DNA of 38,009 nt from Acidobacteriota bacterium (GTDB lineage: Bacteria; Acidobacteriota; Vicinamibacteria; Vicinamibacterales; UBA2999), in NCBI GenBank assembly GCA_016192845.1, contig JACPTI010000079.1, positions 1 through 38,009 of the forward strand. Reading direction: 5' to 3'. Each line of letters opens with the position of its first letter. Positions within the stretch are counted from its first letter, which is position 1. Below are positions 17,065 through 24,110 of the stretch, piece by piece. The notes beneath the pieces are model-generated. The model was not told the origin of the DNA and did no database searches. It saw only the letters and a program-made list of their open reading frames with translations. A program made the translations under genes and the position numbers.

Positions 17065-18141
17065 CTAACCGCCTGGCGAGGCGTGTCGCGCGCGTCTCTC
17101 TTGCCTCAGCATGCCCAGCAGACTCCAGCGATCCGCGCCGTCGCCGACATACCGAAGCGACACCCACCCGATAGGTATGGCCATCGCCATGTGGGCCACG
17201 AACGGCGTCACCACAAACCACCACGGAAAATCGATCATCGGCATCATGACGGGCATCACGACCATCATGGCGAGCCAGACGAACCCGCCCCACCCGAGCG
17301 CCAGCGGCCAGCTTCCGGAGCCGAAGAGCAGCGTATAGCTGATTCCAAACGTCGCGCCGATATTGAAGTGCCAGAGGTAGCCCAGCACCGCGACCCGCCG
17401 GTCGGAACTCCCGGTGTCCTCGAGCGTCTCAGGATAAGAAACGTCTGCGGCCCGCCGAAAGACCGCCATCGGAACTTGGGGCACTCTGAGAAAGAGCTCG
17501 ATGCCGCTCGGGAACTGCGCGGGCGTCGGCGTACCAGCCATGATGGCCGACATCGACTCCGACACGGCGCGCGCTTCGTCGGCCAGCAGCTCGGTCGTGA
17601 TGAGCTCCGCCTGGGTCTCTACCATCATCGCGCGCTTCTCGTTCGGAAGGGCCAGGAGCCCTTTGAGCATCGCCCCCATGAACGCCCGGCGCGAGGTTTC
17701 GTCCACGCTGGCGAGAAACTTCAGCCGCTCGGTCATTTCGATCGTCCGCTGTTCTTCCGGCATGTCCGCGATGAATCGGACCAGCGTCGCCATCGTGTTG
17801 GTCTGGAATTGCGGTGCCTTGCCGGCCGCGATGATGCCGAACATCCTGGGCATGTCCATCGGGAAGGCGCCAAGCTGCACGCCGACCAGCCGGACGGCGT
17901 CCAGAGCGACCGTTCCCAAGAGCCCTCCGATCAGCCCACACAGGATAAGACGAGACACCTCGCGTTGGCGCCGCCGTGTGTACAGGAAGATGCCTCCCAG
18001 CGCTGCAAGGGAAGGGAGCGAGAGCGCCAGGACGATGCGCGCCGGGAGTCCAAGGATCCGATCTGCGACCAGCGCGAAGACCGGAGGCGCAAGTGTCGCC
18101 AGCGCCGCCAGGAGAAGCAAACAATGGCGAACGGGGCTCAT
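17065..18141 (-). CDS. Membrane protein coupled to a zf-HC2 protein, function unknown
   Basis: A 358-residue integral membrane protein that I do not recognise. Three hydrophobic segments fill the first 115 residues (LLLLAALATLAPPVFAL, IVLALSLPSLAALGGIF, LCGLIGGLLGTVALDAV). A helical soluble region of about 120 residues follows, rich in Met and Glu (MPEEQRTIEMTERLKF). Three or four more segments occur near the C-terminus, one very rich in Met (MMVVMPVMMPMIDFPWW). The ATG at 18141 overlaps the TGA of the upstream zf-HC2 gene (ATGA), so the two are translationally coupled. With an anti-sigma-like partner, a membrane sensing role is possible, but the Met-rich helix could equally handle a metal. 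This is inference only. Confidence 0.72.
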   Translation of the reverse strand: MSPVRHCLLLLAALATLAPPVFALVADRILGLPARIVLALSLPSLAALGGIFLYTRRRQREVSRLILCGLIGGLLGTVALDAVRLVGVQLGAFPMDMPRMFGIIAAGKAPQFQTNTMATLVRFIADMPEEQRTIEMTERLKFLASVDETSRRAFMGAMLKGLLALPNEKRAMMVETQAELITTELLADEARAVSESMSAIMAGTPTPAQFPSGIELFLRVPQVPMAVFRRAADVSYPETLEDTGSSDRRVAVLGYLWHFNIGATFGISYTLLFGSGSWPLALGWGGFVWLAMMVVMPVMMPMIDFPWWFVVTPFVAHMAMAIPIGWVSLRYVGDGADRWSLLGMLRQERRARHASPGG

Positions 18142-18389
18142 CGCAGCTCCTTCAAGGCCTCGATGGCCTCCAGGACGCGCCTGCGCAGTTGCGAGGGTGG
18201 TTCCACGTCGTCGCACTGCGCAAGGCACCGCCAGACCAGTTCATTTGCCCGCCACTTGAACTGACAGCCCGAACAATAGGCCAGATGTTCCTCGATGGCG
18301 GCTCGGGCGGCGTCATCGAACTCGCCGGCCACGAAGGCCGGCAATTGAACGTCAGTCTCGTGACAGAGTCTGGGCTCGCGTCTGCTCAT
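18138..18389 (-). CDS. Zinc-finger (zf-HC2) anti-sigma-like protein
   Basis: An 83-residue protein whose core EEHLAYCSGC is the HX3CX2C signature of zf-HC2 zinc-binding anti-sigma domains; a Cys/His near the N-terminus (LCHE) completes the likely zinc site. There is no membrane segment, so it would act in the cytoplasm. By eye it is about two-thirds identical (46 of 70 aligned residues) to the protein at 37461-37718, which is coupled to an ECF sigma factor. Here no sigma factor is adjacent; instead the gene is coupled by a four-base overlap to a membrane protein. It may cross-regulate the sigma factor at 36838 or be a duplicated orphan. Confidence 0.8.
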   Translation of the reverse strand: MSRREPRLCHETDVQLPAFVAGEFDDAARAAIEEHLAYCSGCQFKWRANELVWRCLAQCDDVEPPSQLRRRVLEAIEALKELR

Positions 18390-18785
18390 CGTTCACACTT
18401 CGACAGTTCTATACACTACAAACGCTGGCGATCAGCAATTGGTTAGAGGCCGCTGCGCTCCGCCTCTGCCCACTGACTTTCTGACCGCACGGAGCGTTAT
18501 CAGAGTTGTAGGAGTGGTGGCGGGGGCGGCGTGGAAAAATTCCCGCGGCACACATCGGGACTGTGGAGACAGCGAAGAGCTGTGTTGCACTTTGCTGCGC
18601 ACGCTTTGACGCGCCCCAAGGGCGCAAGGACGGCAGGCACTGTGGCGGGAGAGCACGATGCCGCGAGCGAGCGAATTGAGCTTATTGTTCGAGGTGTTGG
18701 GGGAAGGCACGGAGCCGAGCGCCGCGATCGGCAGCTCCTGCACACGGCCAACGACGCTCGCGGTCCCGGCACGTGAGGGACCGTG
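18390..18785. other. Divergent intergenic region
   Basis: About 400 bases between the zf-HC2 gene and the Omp85-like gene, which face away from each other. It should contain both promoters. A TATAGA on the minus strand about 20-25 bases before the zf-HC2 start is a possible -10 element. A 39-codon frame at 18658-18777 has a GGGAGA upstream but no recognisable protein. I see no RNA gene. Confidence 0.4.
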
Positions 18786-20009
18786 ATGAGCTGCACTCCA
18801 AACACTCGGGCGCCGGTGCTCGGCCTGGCCGTGTGTCTCGCCACGCTGGCTTCGCATCCGGCCGCGGCGCAGCAGACCCGCGCCGAGCAGGTCCAGCAAC
18901 AGCGTCAGGAAAAGACGACCCGTTTGCAGCCGTACACGCGGAGCCGGGTCGAGTCGTTTCTGTTCACGCTCGAAGACACCCTGCTGTTGGAGCGCGTGTT
19001 CAACCCTCCGCGGGGAGCGTTCCTGCGCGTCGGAGGACTGGCGGAAGGTGCCGGCTTCGGGGCGGGTCCCGCCTATCGCGCCAGCACACCTGAGCGTGTC
19101 TTCACGATATCCAGCGCGATCTCCACCAGAGGCTACTGGCTTGCGGAGGCAACCTTCGTCACGCCGCGTCGTAGCCGATGGTTTGCCGAGCTCCGCGGCC
19201 GACGTCGAGAGCTTCCGCAGGAAGACTTCTTTGGATTGGGCCCGCATTCCACGTCGAACAGCCGCACGAACTTTGCGTTGCGCGACACCGCGCTCGGTGG
19301 CGCCGCCGGTATGCGGATCGCCTCCTGGATGACGGCTGGCGGAGGGCTCGAGCACCTTGCGCCGCGCGTCGGCCGCGGCACCGACGGGCAGTTCCCTTCA
19401 AGCGACCGGCTCTTCGTCGAAGCCACCGCCCCGGGCCTGTCGGTCCAGCCCGATTTCCTTCGCGTCGAGAGCTTCGTGCGGATCGAGTCCACCGATCAGC
19501 CGCTCAACCCGCGTTCCGGTGGCCGCTACCTGATCTCCTACCAGCGCTACGACGACCGCGACTTCGACCGGTACTCCTTCGACCGCTGGGAGATCGACGT
19601 CCAGCAGTTCGTCCCGTTTCTGCACGGGCACCGGATGCTGGTGCTCCGGGGATTCCTCTCGACATCGGACCCAAGGGCGACACACGAAGTGCCGTTCTAT
19701 CTCCAGCCCACCTTGGGCGGCGCCTATTCGCTGCGCGGCTTTCGCGCGTACCGGTTTCGCGACCGCAACCTCTTGCTGCTCCAGGCCGAATATCGCTGGG
19801 AGGTCAACCCGTTTGTGACCGGCGCCCTGTTCTACGATGCCGGCACGGTGGCGGCGCGCCGTGGGGATCTCGACGTGACGGACCTGAAGCGGGACTACGG
19901 ATTTGGGCTGCGGCTTGGCTCCGCGGCCGGCGTCGCTCTCCGCATGGACATCGCCGCCGGCAGCGGTGAGGGAGCTCGGCTCGTCGTGAGGTTCGACGAT
20001 GTGTTCTAG
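18786..20009 (+). CDS. Omp85-family outer-membrane barrel (surface antigen D15-like)
   Basis: A 407-residue protein with a Sec signal peptide (residues 1 to about 28, ending HPAAAQQ) and a C-terminal barrel of the BamA/TamA/D15 superfamily. The diagnostic block is GGAYSLRGFRAYRFRDRN, which contains the family's RGF motif (conserved loop inside the barrel). It is followed by LLLLQAEYRWEV and a final strand ending in an aromatic residue (VVRFDDVF). No POTRA repeat is visible, so this is a short, barrel-only member. An internal duplication is not obvious. ATG 18786 has GAGGG six bases upstream; GTG 18783 is also in frame. Its 3' end overlaps the start of the next gene by 11 bases, so the barrel and the secreted kinase-like protein are likely made together. 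Confidence 0.82.
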   Translation: MSCTPNTRAPVLGLAVCLATLASHPAAAQQTRAEQVQQQRQEKTTRLQPYTRSRVESFLFTLEDTLLLERVFNPPRGAFLRVGGLAEGAGFGAGPAYRASTPERVFTISSAISTRGYWLAEATFVTPRRSRWFAELRGRRRELPQEDFFGLGPHSTSNSRTNFALRDTALGGAAGMRIASWMTAGGGLEHLAPRVGRGTDGQFPSSDRLFVEATAPGLSVQPDFLRVESFVRIESTDQPLNPRSGGRYLISYQRYDDRDFDRYSFDRWEIDVQQFVPFLHGHRMLVLRGFLSTSDPRATHEVPFYLQPTLGGAYSLRGFRAYRFRDRNLLLLQAEYRWEVNPFVTGALFYDAGTVAARRGDLDVTDLKRDYGFGLRLGSAAGVALRMDIAAGSGEGARLVVRFDDVF

Positions 20010-22143
20010 AACATGGGTGCAGGATCGCGCGGGTCGGGCACCCGGCTTGTCTCACGCACGGCGAAACCGACGCAGGACCACAATCGTGATGCTCCTGGCG
20101 AGCGCGTCGATGGCGATCGTCTCTGTGAGCGCCCCGCGCGCGGCAGCGCCAAGATTCTACGCGGACGATCCCGTCACGGTCGATGCCGACATGCAGTTCG
20201 ATGCGAGCGGCGCGAGACCTCTGGATCTGAGCGAGTACTACGACTTCCTGGAGAACACGTTCGCGTCCCGTGGCGATCGAACGCCGATTCGCGCCCTGAA
20301 CGTCAACACGCTGGAAGAGGTCCCCGACTCCAGCTGGTTCACCAACCGGATCGGGCGGCGACCGATGTCGGCCCAGGAGATTGTTCGCGGGCCCGACCGG
20401 GTCGAGCGCCTCGAGATCGAGAAATGGCTCATCGTGCGCGGCAAGAGCCCGGGCGGCTTGCAGCCGGGATTCCTCGCCGTCGATCCTGCCAATCCCTCAC
20501 AGCTCTATCAGCTCGAGGTCGACCCGCCCGCGAACCCGGAAATGGCGACTGGCGCCGAGGTGATCGGCACGGCCTTCTACCACGCCCTCGGATACAACGT
20601 CGTCGACGTCTATCTGGTGGATGTCGACCCGAAGAGGATCACGATCTCCGACAAGGCGACCATCAGGGATGCATCAGGCAGGCGACGGTTCGTCCAGGCC
20701 GATCTCGATGCGATTCTCGAGCAGGGTGCGCGCCTGCGGGATGGCCGGTATCGCATGTCGGCGGGCCGCTTCGTCGAAGGTGAGGGCCTCGGGAACTTCA
20801 AGTACTACGGCACACGGCCGGACGATCCGAATGATATCCACCCGCACGAGCACCGGCGGGAACTGCGCGCCAATCGCGTGTTTGCGGCGTGGCTGAACCA
20901 CGACGATTCGCGCGCGGTAAATACCCTCGACATGCTTGTGACCGCGGCCGGACGCACGTTCATTCGCCACTACATGTTCGACTTCGGGTCGATCCTCGGG
21001 AGCGCGACCCGGTTTGCCGACAGTCCGCGCTCGGGCCATGAGTACCTGCTGGAGCGCGGCTCGAGTCTCGCCGCACTGCTCAGCCTGGGCCTGCACGTTC
21101 CGCCGTGGCTGCGGCGCACGTGTCCCGATGACCTGCCGCCGGCCGTCGGTTGCATCGATGCGGAGACGTTCGAGCCGGCACGCTGGAAGCCCGAGTACCC
21201 CAACGCCGCGTTCGACAATATGCGGCCGGACGACGCCTTCTGGGGCGCACGTCTTGTCGCTGCGTTTTCGGACGAGGCGATTCGGGCGGTCGTGGAGAAG
21301 GCGCGCTTCAGCGATCGGCGCGCCACCGACTATCTCACTGACGTGTTGATCGAGCGCCGCGACCGGATCGCCAGGGCCTGGCTGACGGCAGTCAACCCCG
21401 TCGTCAACCCCAGGCTCTCGTCCGAAGGAACGCTCACATTCCGGAATGCGGCCGTCGAGGCTCGTGTGGCGACGCACCCTGCGAAGTACGCGGTGGCCTG
21501 GTCGCGCTTCGACAACGCCGCCGGCACTCACGAAAGCATTGCCGGCGAGCGCGAGGTCACGGCGACTCGGGCTGAGGCGCCGGGAGAGCTGCTCAGCGGA
21601 AGCGAGTACATCGCTGCCACGATCCGCGCAAGTCACCCCGAGCATCCCGCGTGGGCGCAGCCGGTCGTCGCGTACTTTCGGCGGTCACCAACCGGGTGGA
21701 CAACGGTCGGGCTCGACCGCCCCTTCGACGAGTTACGGAGTGCCGGCGTTCTTTACCTTGGTGGCTTTACCCCTCGTGCCGCTCGGGTTGTGGCTGGGCA
21801 GCCTGGGCCAGGGTTGCATCCAGGATTTGGTCCAGTTCGGCGCGCGAAATTTGTCGTTGCAGCCGGATTGGTACTGCTTGCCCGCGATTGTTGTCGTGGG
21901 CACTGTTCCAGCGCTCGTCATGGCCGTCATGCTCCAGCGTGGGGCGCCGCTGAGCCCTCATGTCACCACGACGCTTGGCGGGCTGGCAGCCGCCGCGCTG
22001 GGCAATGTCGGCCTGCGCCTGTTTCATCCGCAGGACGCCAGTGTGATGGTGCTGTTGTGGCAGTTTGGGACGGTCCTCGTGCTCTCTGCGCTGGCGGGTT
22101 GCACAGGTCGCCATCTGTTGAGCTGGCGCGCGATGGCCGCTGA
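19999..22143 (+). CDS. Secreted protein with a kinase-like signature; 3' end replaced
   Basis: A long protein with an Arg-rich N-terminus and hydrophobic signal segment (about 25-50). I do not recognise a named family, but several features suggest a protein-kinase-like fold (HipA/CotH/Fam20 type). TGAEVIGTAFYHALGYNV (184-201) could be the alpha-C region. Asp302/303 and Asn308 in NHDDSRAVN resemble a catalytic loop, and HYMFDFGSILGS (324-335) carries a DFG. At 173 (YQLEVDP), where related proteins would have the ATP-binding Lys, there is Glu, so activity is uncertain. From about codon 580 (21737) the composition changes to Arg/Cys/His-rich, and a different frame encodes an NrsF fragment. The last ~135 residues are therefore probably read-through of foreign sequence. 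ATG 19999 has GTGAGG upstream; TTG 20047 is an alternative. Confidence 0.7.
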   Translation: MCSRTWVQDRAGRAPGLSHARRNRRRTTIVMLLASASMAIVSVSAPRAAAPRFYADDPVTVDADMQFDASGARPLDLSEYYDFLENTFASRGDRTPIRALNVNTLEEVPDSSWFTNRIGRRPMSAQEIVRGPDRVERLEIEKWLIVRGKSPGGLQPGFLAVDPANPSQLYQLEVDPPANPEMATGAEVIGTAFYHALGYNVVDVYLVDVDPKRITISDKATIRDASGRRRFVQADLDAILEQGARLRDGRYRMSAGRFVEGEGLGNFKYYGTRPDDPNDIHPHEHRRELRANRVFAAWLNHDDSRAVNTLDMLVTAAGRTFIRHYMFDFGSILGSATRFADSPRSGHEYLLERGSSLAALLSLGLHVPPWLRRTCPDDLPPAVGCIDAETFEPARWKPEYPNAAFDNMRPDDAFWGARLVAAFSDEAIRAVVEKARFSDRRATDYLTDVLIERRDRIARAWLTAVNPVVNPRLSSEGTLTFRNAAVEARVATHPAKYAVAWSRFDNAAGTHESIAGEREVTATRAEAPGELLSGSEYIAATIRASHPEHPAWAQPVVAYFRRSPTGWTTVGLDRPFDELRSAGVLYLGGFTPRAARVVAGQPGPGLHPGFGPVRRAKFVVAAGLVLLARDCCRGHCSSARHGRHAPAWGAAEPSCHHDAWRAGSRRAGQCRPAPVSSAGRQCDGAVVAVWDGPRALCAGGLHRSPSVELARDGR

Positions 22144-22168
22144 CGGGCGGCGCGCGGTTATCTGCTAA
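21737..22168 (+). pseudogene. 3' fragment of an NrsF/DUF1109 anti-sigma gene
   Basis: In frame 2 from about 21737 the DNA encodes some 143 residues that match the C-terminal half of DUF1109 (NrsF, membrane anti-sigma of ECF sigma factors). Hydrophobic helices alternate with conserved pieces: LVALPLVPLGLWLG, QPDWYCLPAIVV, LQRGAPLSPHVTTTLGGLAA, FHPQDASVMVLLWQFGT and GRHLLSW. The Trp-Tyr-Cys and RGAP pieces are the most telling. There is no start codon or ribosome site, and the N-terminal half of the family is missing; the preceding DNA belongs to the kinase-like gene. This is a truncated remnant joined by rearrangement. Confidence 0.7.
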
Positions 22169-22198
22169 GCCATGCCCGCGAGGACCACGCACAAACCA

Positions 22199-23238
22199 TC
22201 ACCCCAGCGGCTTCAGCCCCACGGTCCATGAGAGGGGCACCTCTCGTGGCACGCTGCAGGCTGTTTCCGTGCAGGCCTGGTACTCGAACACACCCTTCAG
22301 CGTCACGGTGGCGCCAGCCTTCTGGGCCCGCTGCCGTGTCTCGTCGTTCACGACGATGGCGAGATCCTGGACCAGCCGGAACGGCTGCGCGTAGGCGGGC
22401 AGCCGCTCGTTCTTCGGCGCCAGCAGGAAGTCGGTGCCTTGGGGATAGCTCACGCGGTACGTCCGCAGGGTGTCGTTCACGTCCAACCTGAGGGCGACCG
22501 CGCGATAGCGGTGCTGGCCCGGAGCCACAACATGCATGCCCGGCTTCGGGGTGATGTCGAGCACCACCGAGAATCGGTGCCCCGGAGCCACGGTCTGATC
22601 GCTCACGAACACCGCGAGATCAAGGTCCGGTGTCGCATGACGGCTCGGCGTGCTCATGCCCGGCACGGGCCGGCCGATTTTGAGCGCAATGCTTGCCGCG
22701 GTGTTGCGATACTGGTACTCCTCCTCGAAGTACCGCGCGAGCACCCGCCGGTCACGGTTCAGAATAAAAGTCCCTGGATGCGGAATCCCGTAGTTGCGGT
22801 CGCCCGGCGCGTATTGGCGGTTGAGAATCCCGTAACGCTGGACGATGGCATGGTCCGCATCGGAGAGGATGGGAAATTCGATCTTTCTTTCGTCAGCGAA
22901 TTTCTTGATGAGCGCGGGCGGGTCGTACGTGACGGACGCAATCCCCAGCCCAAGATTCCGAAGCTCAGCGTACCGCGCCTGCAGCTCCACGAGTTGCGCT
23001 TTGCAGTACGGTCACCAGTCCGCCGATCGGTTGAAGACGAGCATCGCCCCGTTCGGGCCCATAATCGATCTGAGCGTCTGGGTCCGGCCAAACTGATCGA
23101 CGGCCGAAAAGTCCGGGACGTGCCGCCGACCTGCGGGCCGAGCCGCTCGACATCGACCGGCTGCGGCGGTGGTGTTTGAGCCGTGGTGCCAGCCGTGATG
23201 AGGGCGGCCACGACGGCCGCATTGACGACATGTTTCAT
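22199..23238 (-). CDS. Peroxiredoxin-like / DsbD-alpha fusion with UGA at a redox Cys and a one-base frameshift
   Basis: An exported thiol-redox protein of about 346 residues. ATG 23238 (after GTAGGAG) starts a Sec signal peptide, MKHVVNAAVVAALITAGTTA. An AhpC/TSA domain follows: VPDFSAVDQFGRT, GAMLVFNRSADW-UGA-PYCKAQLVELQ, VTYDPPALIKKFA, RYGILN. UGA 23012-23014 (about codon 76) replaces the first Cys of the usual CxxC (WCPYCK), the classic site for selenocysteine. The C-terminal half (about 200-346) resembles the N-terminal domain of DsbD, with YQACTETACSVP carrying its Cys pair. Between VGG and VPDF the frame shifts: one missing G near 23119-23122 would restore VGGTVPDF. Without the frameshift and UGA only the part from GTG 22990 would be called. 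Either real decay, a sequencing slip plus Sec, or both errors could explain this. Confidence 0.72.
22981..22997 (-). promoter_or_regulatory. Candidate bacterial SECIS hairpin after UGA 23014-23012
   Basis: On the minus strand GCAACTC (22997-22991) pairs with GAGCTGC (22987-22981), six pairs and one A-C mismatch, closing the loop GTG (22990-22988). The loop begins 21 bases after the UGA and its first base is G, in line with the known bacterial SECIS spacing and loop rule. The three-base loop is small and the stem short, so this is moderate support at best. Confidence 0.4.
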
Positions 23239-23297
23239 GAGTGTACTCCTACTCGAGTCCTTGCCCCTGCGGCGTGTCAGCGCAGCCACCTCAACGT
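23219..23297. repeat. Leader repeat, copy A (start of the peroxiredoxin gene)
   Basis: This stretch covers the first codons, ribosome site and upstream leader of the peroxiredoxin-like gene. It aligns with 24001-24082: both contain CATGTTTCA, ACTCCTACT and GCCCCTG at matching spacing, followed by a similar CGC...AACG tail. It is an imperfect direct repeat of about 80 bases. Confidence 0.6.
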
Positions 23298-23305
23298 GAC
23301 AATTC

Positions 23306-23977
23306 CTACAGCAGCAATCTGATCTCGTGCTCGAACTGTTCCTTCGACGCAATGCCCGTATGCTTCTTGTGGATTCGACCATCGCGCGCGACAAACACCG
23401 TCACCGGAAGGCCCCAGAAGGGTCCGTATGCGTCCTGAACGTCCTGGCGCCCGGTGCCGACGAGCACTGGGTAGTTCATCTTCAGTTCCGCCGCGTACGG
23501 CTTGAGCTTCTCCGCCGTATCGTCAACCGACACGCCCAGCACGACCAGATCGCCGGCGTACTGTCGTTGTAACTCAATGAGGGAGGGAATCTCGACGCGG
23601 CATGGACCGCACCATGTTGCCCAGAAGTTGAGCAGGATGACCTTCCCTTTGAACGACTCCAGGCTGACGTCGACGCCGTTCATGTCCTTGAGCGTAAAGT
23701 TCAGCGGCGAGACCTCGCTGGCGGTCGCGTCGTCATCAGGGTTGGCGGCGCCGCCATCCGCCGGCGGCGGGGGCGCATCGGGATCGAATCCGTCAGGCCC
23801 CGACAACAGGGCCAGCAGCACCAGCGCCGCGGCGACGGCAGTCATGCCGAGCCACGCCTTCCGCCGGCGACCTTCGGCGGCCCCGCCTTGTTCGGAGGCA
23901 GGGGGAGCGGGCGAGGGAACTGGTGACGACGCGGCGTCCGTGGCGCGGTCAGGTACGTCGAGAGGCTCATTCTGCAT
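23306..23977 (-). CDS. TlpA-type membrane-anchored thioredoxin
   Basis: A 223-residue periplasmic thiol-disulfide protein. The cytoplasmic N-terminus (1 to about 38) is Pro- and Ala-rich, and one membrane anchor spans about 42-59 (AWLGMTAVAAALVLLALL). A Pro/Asp/Ala-rich linker follows, then the thioredoxin domain from about 90. The active site is WCGPC at 122-126, and the cis-proline loop is GLPVTVFV near 195. NFWATWCGPCRVEIPSL is the standard TlpA/ResA form. Such proteins reduce apocytochrome c or periplasmic partners. ATG 23977 has AAAGGAG a few bases upstream. It is the gene before the peroxiredoxin fusion on the same strand with a 67-base gap, so the pair may form one thiol-reduction module. 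Confidence 0.9.
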   Translation of the reverse strand: MQNEPLDVPDRATDAASSPVPSPAPPASEQGGAAEGRRRKAWLGMTAVAAALVLLALLSGPDGFDPDAPPPPADGGAANPDDDATASEVSPLNFTLKDMNGVDVSLESFKGKVILLNFWATWCGPCRVEIPSLIELQRQYAGDLVVLGVSVDDTAEKLKPYAAELKMNYPVLVGTGRQDVQDAYGPFWGLPVTVFVARDGRIHKKHTGIASKEQFEHEIRLLL

Positions 23978-24000
23978 AACACTCCTTTCACCAAGTCGAC

Positions 24001-24082
24001 AGCCTTAACGGCATGTTTCACAGAGCGCACTCCTACTTGACGCCTCGCCCCTGTGGCTGTAACGCGACGACCCGCTCCAACG
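24001..24082. repeat. Leader repeat, copy B (upstream of the TlpA gene)
   Basis: This imperfect copy of 23219-23297 lies between the dehalogenase and TlpA genes. On the minus strand it still shows GTAGGAG and a GTGAAACATGCC start-like segment. This encodes VKHAVKAVD, comparable to MKHVVNAAV of the peroxiredoxin. It then runs directly into the TlpA leader without a following domain. It looks like the relic 5' end of a second copy of the peroxiredoxin gene. Confidence 0.55.
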
Positions 24083-24110
24083 GCAGCTCCTCGGTCGGAT
24101 AGCAGATCGT

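Noticed and set aside
18658..18777. 39-codon frame upstream of the Omp85-like gene
   Set aside because: Too short to judge, no family resemblance, and its ribosome site is only moderate.
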